Shown in pieces: positions 58,079-64,000 of a stretch of DNA of 64,000 nucleotides. Origin of the DNA: Corynebacterium glyciniphilum AJ 3170 (GTDB lineage: Bacteria; Actinomycetota; Actinomycetes; Mycobacteriales; Mycobacteriaceae). The position numbers and the translations under genes are program-made. The stretch lies in NCBI RefSeq assembly GCF_000626675.1, contig NZ_CP006842.1, positions 868,001 to 932,000 of the forward strand. The letters are read 5' to 3'. The notes beneath the pieces were generated by a model. That model was not told the DNA's origin. It made no database searches and saw only the letters and a program-made list of their open reading frames with translations. The stretch's first letter is position 1. The number at the start of each line of letters is the position of its first letter.

Positions 58079-59404
58079 ATGAGCGACAGCGAATTCAGTG
58101 AGACCGAAGCTACCTCCACCGTCGACCCGGACGTTGTCCGGCGTCTCCCCAAGGTGGAACTCCACGACCACCTGGACGGCGGTCTCCGACCGCAGACCAT
58201 CATCGACATCGCAGCTGAGACCGGGTATGACGGCCTGCCGACGACCGACGCCGCGGAGCTGGAGAAGTGGTTCTTCGACGCCGCGAACTCCGGCGACCTG
58301 CCCACCTACCTCACCACCTTCGACCACACCACTGCCGTCATGCAGACACGGGACTCACTGGTGCGCGTGACCCGTGAGGCTGTCGAAGACCTCGCCGCTG
58401 ACGGCGTGTGCTACGCCGAACTGCGCTTCGCTCCCGAGCAGCACCAGGCCAAGGGGCTGAGCCTGCAGGAGGTCGTTGATGCGACCGTGCAGGGCGTCAA
58501 GGAGGGGGAGCGCGTTGTCTCTGCACGCGGCGGACGGATCCACGTCCGGCTGCTGATGTGCGCGATGCGACATGCCGACCGCGCCGCGGAGATCGCCCAG
58601 TTGACCGTCGACAACCACGGTGAGCACACCCCGGGCGAGGGGTACGTCGTCGGTTTCGACATCGCCGGCGCGGAGGACGGCTTCCCCCCGTCGAATCATG
58701 TCGAGGCGTTCCGGATCCTGCGCGAGAACCTGGTTCCCGTCACCGTCCACGCCGGTGAGGCGGCCGGCGTGGAGTCCATCGCCGACGGACTCCGTCAGGG
58801 TGCGGTGCGCATCGGGCACGGTGTGCGCATCTACGAAGACCTCGACGCCACCATGAACGGCATTGAGCTCGGTGAGGTCGCCAAATTCATCCGGGACCGT
58901 CGTATCCCCTTGGAGATCTGCCCGACGTCCAACACCCAGACCGGGGTCTGCGACACCGTCGCCGACCACCCGTTCAACCTTCTCTACGAGCTGGGTTTCA
59001 CCTGCACGGTGAACACGGACAACCGCCTGGTCTCCGGATGCACGATGACCGGCGAGATGCTGGCTCTGGCGGAGAACTTCGACCTGGAGTACTGGCAGTT
59101 CCTGGAGTTGACCACGAACGCCCTGGACAACGCTTTCTGCGATCAGCCGCTGCGCGAATCCCTGGAGCGCGAGGTCATCTACCCGGCCTACGCGGAACTG
59201 GGCGGAACCCTGAGCTCGGGTGAGGGGGATTCCGAAGGACTCGGCGAACTCCATGGGGACCACGGACATGTGCACGGTGCCGGTGTCGAGGAAGTGCAGT
59301 TGTCGATGGAGAACCTGCGGGCCGAGCTTGCGGAGCTGGGTTTGAGTCTTGATGACGAGGACGACGAGGACAGCGAAGATTCCGAGGAGACGGAAGAGAA
59401 GTAG
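58079..59404 (+). CDS. add: Adenosine deaminase with acidic, His-containing tail
   Basis: This 441-residue TIM-barrel enzyme deaminates adenosine to inosine. It has the metal-binding HDHLDGGLRP, HAGEAAG, and the catalytic region TSNTQTGV with NTDNRLVSG. The C-terminus goes beyond the usual end with GDHGHVHG (about 398-405) and a strongly acidic stretch (EDSEETEEK at the end). The ATG at 58079 was chosen from the -10 element. It converges on the DUF1707 gene with a five-base gap. Confidence 0.94.
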   Translation: MSDSEFSETEATSTVDPDVVRRLPKVELHDHLDGGLRPQTIIDIAAETGYDGLPTTDAAELEKWFFDAANSGDLPTYLTTFDHTTAVMQTRDSLVRVTREAVEDLAADGVCYAELRFAPEQHQAKGLSLQEVVDATVQGVKEGERVVSARGGRIHVRLLMCAMRHADRAAEIAQLTVDNHGEHTPGEGYVVGFDIAGAEDGFPPSNHVEAFRILRENLVPVTVHAGEAAGVESIADGLRQGAVRIGHGVRIYEDLDATMNGIELGEVAKFIRDRRIPLEICPTSNTQTGVCDTVADHPFNLLYELGFTCTVNTDNRLVSGCTMTGEMLALAENFDLEYWQFLELTTNALDNAFCDQPLRESLEREVIYPAYAELGGTLSSGEGDSEGLGELHGDHGHVHGAGVEEVQLSMENLRAELAELGLSLDDEDDEDSEDSEETEEK

Positions 59405-59409
59405 TAGGT

Positions 59410-60075
59410 CTAGCCGGAGAGCCAGTCCCACCAGCTCTTCTTCAGGGGGACGCCCGGTTCGGCGACGGTGATCTTCACATCGCCGAACGTCGTGTGGCCG
59501 GTGAGGACGACGACAGGAGCGCCGGGGCTGAGGCGGGGCCCCTGGTCGGCTTTGACGTCGCCGAAGACGAGCGACATCCGGTTCTCTACCCGGATTCCGG
59601 GCGGGACGGTGATCTTCACGTCCCCGAAGATCGAGGCGATGTTCAGCGTGGTTGTCGGCGCGGACAGTGAGGCCTCACGGAGGTCGAGGTGTACGTCTCC
59701 GAACAGCAGGAAGAAGCTTTCCCGCGTGGCCAGCTGCATGTCCCCGCCGCGCTTGAGGTCGCCGAACCAGAGGTTCTGAGACGGCGAACTGACCTGGGGA
59801 ACCGTCTGGGGACGTGAGAACTCCGGCACCGGAGTAGCTGCCTTGGCTGCGAGCTCCTCGACATCCCGGCGACCGTTGTTCCCCATGACAAGGGTCTCGA
59901 GGCGCTCGAACCGGGCCACGTCGGTGGTGGACCAGACCTCATCACTGAGTTCGGAGAATTCCGTGAGATCAATGCGTCCTTGTCCGACGGCAAGTGTCAA
60001 GGCGTCGCTGAGTCGGTGTCGGCGCTCGTCAGGGATGCGGTCGGGGTGGTGGGGGCCGTCGGGGATGAGGTCCAT
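59410..60075 (-). CDS. DUF1707 protein with LiaF-like C-terminal domain
   Basis: This 221-residue protein has an N-terminal DUF1707 domain (about 12-60, with RIPDERRHRLSDALTLAVGQGRIDLTEFSE). A beta-rich repeat region of the LiaF/DUF2154 type follows, in which GDxxL or GDVKI recurs (FGDLKRGG, FGDVHLDL, FGDVKITV, FGDVKADQ). LiaF proteins sense envelope stress; no sensor kinase is nearby. The ATG at 60075 fits a leaderless transcript. It is divergent from the cbrC-like remnant. Confidence 0.82.
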   Translation of the reverse strand: MDLIPDGPHHPDRIPDERRHRLSDALTLAVGQGRIDLTEFSELSDEVWSTTDVARFERLETLVMGNNGRRDVEELAAKAATPVPEFSRPQTVPQVSSPSQNLWFGDLKRGGDMQLATRESFFLLFGDVHLDLREASLSAPTTTLNIASIFGDVKITVPPGIRVENRMSLVFGDVKADQGPRLSPGAPVVVLTGHTTFGDVKITVAEPGVPLKKSWWDWLSG

Positions 60076-60082
60076 GGGGTTC

Positions 60083-60099
60083 AGGATAGCGGCTACCAT
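60083..60099. promoter_or_regulatory. Divergent -10 elements of the DUF1707 and cbrC-like genes
   Basis: TATCCT on the minus strand (60083-60088) lies seven bases before the DUF1707 ATG, and TACCAT on the plus strand (60094-60099) lies seven bases before the cbrC-like ATG. The two starts are 31 bases apart. Confidence 0.55.
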
Positions 60100-60106
60100 C
60101 ACGGTC

Positions 60107-60681
60107 ATGAGTTCCTTCCCCCGGCTCACCTATTTCCCTGACCCATCCGAATCCTTCCGGGAGACCATCGAAAAGTGTTCCTGCTGTGGGCAGATGAGGG
60201 GCTGGGAGTACAAGCAGAACGTCTACTGCGTGGGTGAGAACCCGAAGCACCTCTGTCCCTGGTGCATCGCTGAAGGGAGCATGTCCGCGCCGCAGACGGC
60301 GTGATCACTGGCCTGTACCCGGACTTCCTGCCGGGGTGTATCGTTCCCGCCGATCTGCAGCCTGGGGTCGCGTACCGCACTCCGGCTTTCCTCACGTGGC
60401 AAGACCCGCAGTGGTTGGCGTGTTGCTCCGTGCCTGCGCAGTACCTTGGTCAGCCGACCGGTAGCGAGCTGAAGAAATGAGTGGGGGCTGAAAGTCTAGT
60501 AGATGTCGGGGAATGCCTGGTTGCTACGTCGAACTGGGATCCGCAGACTGTGCAGGAGCAGTTGGTGTCTGCAGGGCCACGAGAGGAAGAGGCCGTTTAC
60601 CTGTTCTTCTGCAAGAACTGTGAGCGGTACACCGCTTACTCGGACACGGCGTGGGGCACTAGACGGCGGAGACGCTCCTAA
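60107..60681 (+). pseudogene. CbrC/UPF0167-like gene with frameshift and in-frame stop
   Basis: The first frame (60107-60304) encodes 65 residues with the CbrC pattern YFPDPSESFRETIEKCSCCGQMRG and CPWCIAEGS, then stops. From about 60295 a second frame continues with DGVITGLYPDF and RTPAFLTWQDPQWLACC, as in intact relatives, up to an in-frame TGA (60478-60480). The same frame then carries on to YLFFCKNCERYTAYSD (ends 60681), the usual family C-terminus. One deleted base and one stop break the gene. In E. coli CbrC affects colicin tolerance. Confidence 0.78.
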
Positions 60682-60732
60682 CTGAGGCGTGCACGTCGGT
60701 TTCACTGATCTCTGAACTGGTCGGCCTCCCCG

Positions 60733-60768
60733 CAGGTAGGACCACCTGAACCGATCAACTGTATCGGT
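60733..60768. promoter_or_regulatory. Two short palindromes upstream of the sugar ABC operon
   Basis: CAGGT-N6-ACCTG (60733-60748) and ACCGAT-N7-ATCGGT (60750-60768) lie side by side, 57 bases before the substrate-binding gene. They may be operators for a local repressor, but no regulator gene is in view. Confidence 0.4.
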
Positions 60769-60825
60769 AAAGTCGCAGGTCAGCCGGTTTGACTTAACCG
60801 CTTCAGACGCATTGACTTTCGGTTT

Positions 60826-61839
60826 GTGACTTTCAAGATGCGCTTCCGCACCGTCCTGACCGCCGCCGTGACGGCAGTCGGACTGACCACCGCCCTCGCG
60901 GCCGCCGGGTGCTCCGCCACCGGCGGTGCGCCCCGCGCTTCCGACGGGGACGGGGGCGGTGGCACCGTCGACACCCCGCGCTACGTGGTCTCCATGATCA
61001 GCCACGGTGCTCCCGGAGACACTTTCTGGGATCTGGTGCGTAAGGGAGCCGAGGATGCGGCCAAGAAGGACAACATCGAGCTGCGCTACAGCTCCGATCC
61101 GCAGGCGCCCAACCAGGCCAGCCTGGTCCAGTCTGCTGTCGATTCCGACGTCGACGGCATCGCTGTCACCATGCCGAACGCCAACGCTATCGGGCCAGCT
61201 GCCCAGCGCGCCGTCGACGCGGACATTCCCGTCGTCGGTCTGAACGCCGGCATGGAGGACTACGAGGACTACGGACTCACCGGATTCTTCGGCCAGGAGG
61301 AAGGCGTCGCCGGGGAGAAGGCCGGTGAGCGACTCCAGGAAGAGGGGGCGAAGAAAGCCCTCTGCGTGATCCACGAACAGGGCAACTCCTCACAGGAGGC
61401 GCGGTGCGCCGGCATCCGCAAGGGGCTGACCGGCGGCTCCGTGGAGATCCTCTACGTCAACGGCCAGGACCTCACCTCGGTGAAGTCCACCGTGCAGTCC
61501 AAACTCGCCCAGGACAGCTCCATCGACTGGGTCATGGGACTGGTCACCCCCGTTTCCCTCGTCGCGGCAGATGCCGCCGAGTCGACCGGTGCCGACGTGA
61601 ACATCGGGACCTTCGACACCAATGCCGAACTGGTCCCGGCGATCCAGAACGGACGGATCAGCTTCGCCGTCGACCAGCAGCCCTACCTGCAGGGGTACAT
61701 GGCTGTGGATGCACTGTGGCTCGCCAAACGCAACGGGACAACGGTCGGTGGCGGACGTCCCGTCTACACCGGACCGAGCTTCGTTGACGAGAGCAACATC
61801 GACACCATCGCCGACGCCGCGAAGGAGGGCCTGCGATGA
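60826..61839 (+). CDS. Sugar-type ABC transporter substrate-binding lipoprotein
   Basis: This 337-residue lipoprotein has a lipobox ending at Cys29 (AAAGC) and the type I periplasmic-binding fold of the ribose/xylose group, with HGAPGDTFWDLVRKGAEDAA and PVVGLNAG. A glycine-aspartate linker (about 38-46) follows the anchor. The sugar is unknown. The start is GTG 60826; ATG 60838 is equally possible since no ribosome site is seen. Its stop overlaps the permease start by four bases. Confidence 0.88.
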   Translation: MTFKMRFRTVLTAAVTAVGLTTALAAAGCSATGGAPRASDGDGGGGTVDTPRYVVSMISHGAPGDTFWDLVRKGAEDAAKKDNIELRYSSDPQAPNQASLVQSAVDSDVDGIAVTMPNANAIGPAAQRAVDADIPVVGLNAGMEDYEDYGLTGFFGQEEGVAGEKAGERLQEEGAKKALCVIHEQGNSSQEARCAGIRKGLTGGSVEILYVNGQDLTSVKSTVQSKLAQDSSIDWVMGLVTPVSLVAADAAESTGADVNIGTFDTNAELVPAIQNGRISFAVDQQPYLQGYMAVDALWLAKRNGTTVGGGRPVYTGPSFVDESNIDTIADAAKEGLR

Positions 61840-62824
61840 GGTCCGCGGCACTCCTGCGACGCCCGGAGTTCGCCAGCCTCATCGGGGCGGTCGCGATCTT
61901 CATCCTGTTCATGATCGTCGCGCCCAGTTTTCGCTCGATGGACGCTGTCGCCACCGTTCTCTACACCTCGTCGACGCTCGGCATCGTGGCCTTGGCCGTC
62001 GGGCTGTTGATGATCGGCGACGAGTTCGACCTCTCCACCGGTGTCGCGGTGACCACGACAGCCCTGGCGGCGACGATGATCGCCTACAACTTCCACCTGC
62101 AGACCTGGGTCGGCTCGCTGCTGGCTCTGGCCATCGCCCTGGCCATCGGGTTCTTCAACGGTTGGATGGTCACCCGTACCGGCATCCCCAGCTTCCTGAT
62201 TACTCTGGCGACCTTCCTCATGCTCCAGGGGCTCAATCTGGCGGTCACCAAACTCGTCAACGATCAGGTCGCCACCCCCGTCATCTCCGACATGCAGGGC
62301 TACGAGTTCTGCCGTCGACTCTTCGCCGGCTCGTTGACGGTCTTCGGCGTGACCATCCAGGTCACGGTCTTCTGGTGGATCCTCTTTGTTGCCGTCGCCA
62401 GCTGGGTGCTGTTCAAGACCCGCTTCGGCAACTGGATCTTCGCCGTCGGAGGAGACAAAGACGCCGCCCGTGCCGTCGGTGTGCCAGTGGACCGGGTGAA
62501 GATCATCCTGTTCATGACCGTCGCCGCATCCTGCTGGTTCGTCGGGCAGCACAACCTGTACCAGTTCGACTCCATCCAGGCCGGCCAGGGTGTGGGCAAC
62601 GAGTTCCTCTACATCATCGCCGCGGTCGTCGGGGGTTGCGCGATGACCGGCGGCAAGGGCACGGCGGTGGGCACCGCCATTGGTGCGTTGATCTTCGGTA
62701 TGACCAACCAGGGCATCGTCTACGCCGGTTGGAACCCCGACTGGTTCAAGTTCTTCCTCGGCGGTGTCCTGCTTCTCGCGGTCCTCGCCAACAACTCCTT
62801 CTCGAAGTACTCGGAGGCCCGACA

Positions 62825-62828
<4 letters not shown>
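61836..62828 (+). CDS. Sugar-type ABC transporter permease (RbsC-like)
   Basis: This 330-residue permease has about eight to ten hydrophobic segments and the RbsC-type pattern GIVALAVGLLMIGDEFDLSTG, with VGGDKDAARAVGV in a cytoplasmic loop. The binding protein and ATPase flank it, both overlapping by four bases. A long open frame on the same strand in another phase overlaps it and is not a gene. Confidence 0.88.
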
Positions 62829-63613
<785 letters not shown>

Positions 63614-63617
63614 GAAG

Positions 63618-64000
63618 ATGTCGGGTATGACGTTCCCCCGCCTGTTCCCCGGCCAGGTCCTCATCGACGACCAGATCGGCCACCGTGTTGCGCTCAGTCC
63701 CGGCCAGTCACTCACCCTCGGGCGCGCGGCGGATTTCCCCCTGGGGTTGGACGACGAATTCATGCACCGGCAGTTCCTGCAGGTCTGGGACTCTGACGGC
63801 ACCTGGATGATCACGAACCGGGGTGGCCGACTGAGCGCCAACATTCAGCCGCGTGCGGAGAACTCGTTCAGCCAGAGTCGGTTGGGGCCTGGTGCCAGCC
63901 TGCCGTTGCCCTTGGGGGAGTCCGCGGTGGTGTTCGCTACCTCAGTGACGACCTACGAACTCGACTTCACTGTCGCTGCGACGCTACGTCCACCGACGGG
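63618..64000 (+). CDS. FHA-like domain protein, 3' end beyond window
   Basis: An open frame of 127 codons starts four bases after the ABC ATPase stop and runs out of the window. Residues about 25-70 resemble the start of an FHA domain (LTLGRAADFPLGLDDEFMHRQFLQVWDSDGTWMITNRGG), with the LGR, DDxxxxRQ and WxIxNxG positions. FHA domains bind phosphothreonine. GGA lies six bases before the ATG (63618); ATG 63627 is an alternative. The rest of the protein cannot be seen. Confidence 0.7.
   Translation, partial: MSGMTFPRLFPGQVLIDDQIGHRVALSPGQSLTLGRAADFPLGLDDEFMHRQFLQVWDSDGTWMITNRGGRLSANIQPRAENSFSQSRLGPGASLPLPLGESAVVFATSVTTYELDFTVAATLRPPT

Noticed and set aside
61622..62824. N-terminal extension of the sugar ABC ATPase frame by about 400 codons
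   Set aside because: These codons overlap the binding protein and permease in another phase. The ATPase domain begins after the GTG at 62825.

Overview
The window is high-GC actinobacterial chromosome, most likely from a Corynebacterium of the high-GC group. The evidence is the gene order tsaD, groES, groEL1, a whiB-family gene, sigD, anti-sigma-D, guaB, guaB3 and guaA, which is the order known in corynebacteria and mycobacteria. A monomeric isocitrate dehydrogenase, the metY-metX pair, McbR-like boxes and many leaderless genes point the same way. The species name is an inference. No rRNA, tRNA, CRISPR array, phage or insertion sequence was recognised.

Bases 1-6700 hold a TsaB-RimI-TsaD fusion cut by the window edge, the CIRCE-controlled groES-groEL operon, a WhiB-like regulator, sigD with its anti-sigma gene, and a DUF5319 gene. 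Bases 6850-13450 hold purine nucleotide genes (guaB, guaB3, guaA) and a Na/phosphate symporter operon. Bases 13500-17950 hold the SOS mutagenesis genes imuA' and imuB, a sucrase/ferredoxin-like gene and an AMIN-like lipoprotein gene. Bases 18000-21300 hold the metQNI methionine importer and an XRE-cupin regulator. Next comes dnaE2, whose start codon lies inside a LexA box. ImuA', ImuB and DnaE2 together form the LexA-controlled mutasome, split here into two transcription units about 5 kb apart.

Bases 24540-26940 hold a divergent pair, a DUF559-like nuclease and a MinD/ParA-like ATPase. Two copies of one palindrome, each with 10-bp arms and a 10-bp spacer, flank the pair. Bases 26960-41030 are rich in hydrolases: two secreted esterases, two tandem bleomycin-hydrolase-type peptidases, a YbdK/ATP-grasp ligase fusion, an S9 peptidase and an M18 aminopeptidase. 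The M18 gene leads an operon with trmL, folD, a DUF3017 gene and a luciferase-like oxidoreductase.

Bases 41100-49900 are a sulfur block: a sulfate-type ABC transporter, metX, metY, and the neighbouring icd. The sulfate importer, metQNI and MetX/MetY form one route, from sulfur and methionine uptake to direct sulfhydrylation, probably under common McbR control. Bases 50250-60100 hold an MFS exporter, exonuclease III, a TDT transporter with a LysR regulator, trpS, a YihY/BrkB protein, a D,D-carboxypeptidase, adenosine deaminase and a DUF1707 protein. The end of the window holds a broken cbrC-like gene, a sugar-type ABC importer and the start of an FHA-like gene.

Many genes have a TANNNT hexamer 6-9 bases before the start codon and no Shine-Dalgarno sequence. 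These were treated as leaderless and used to choose starts. The best candidates for new biology are the palindrome-flanked DUF559/ParA pair, the peptidase/ligase cluster with a 33-bp shared divergent promoter, the TsaB-RimI-TsaD fusion, and the nested palindrome between icd and metY.
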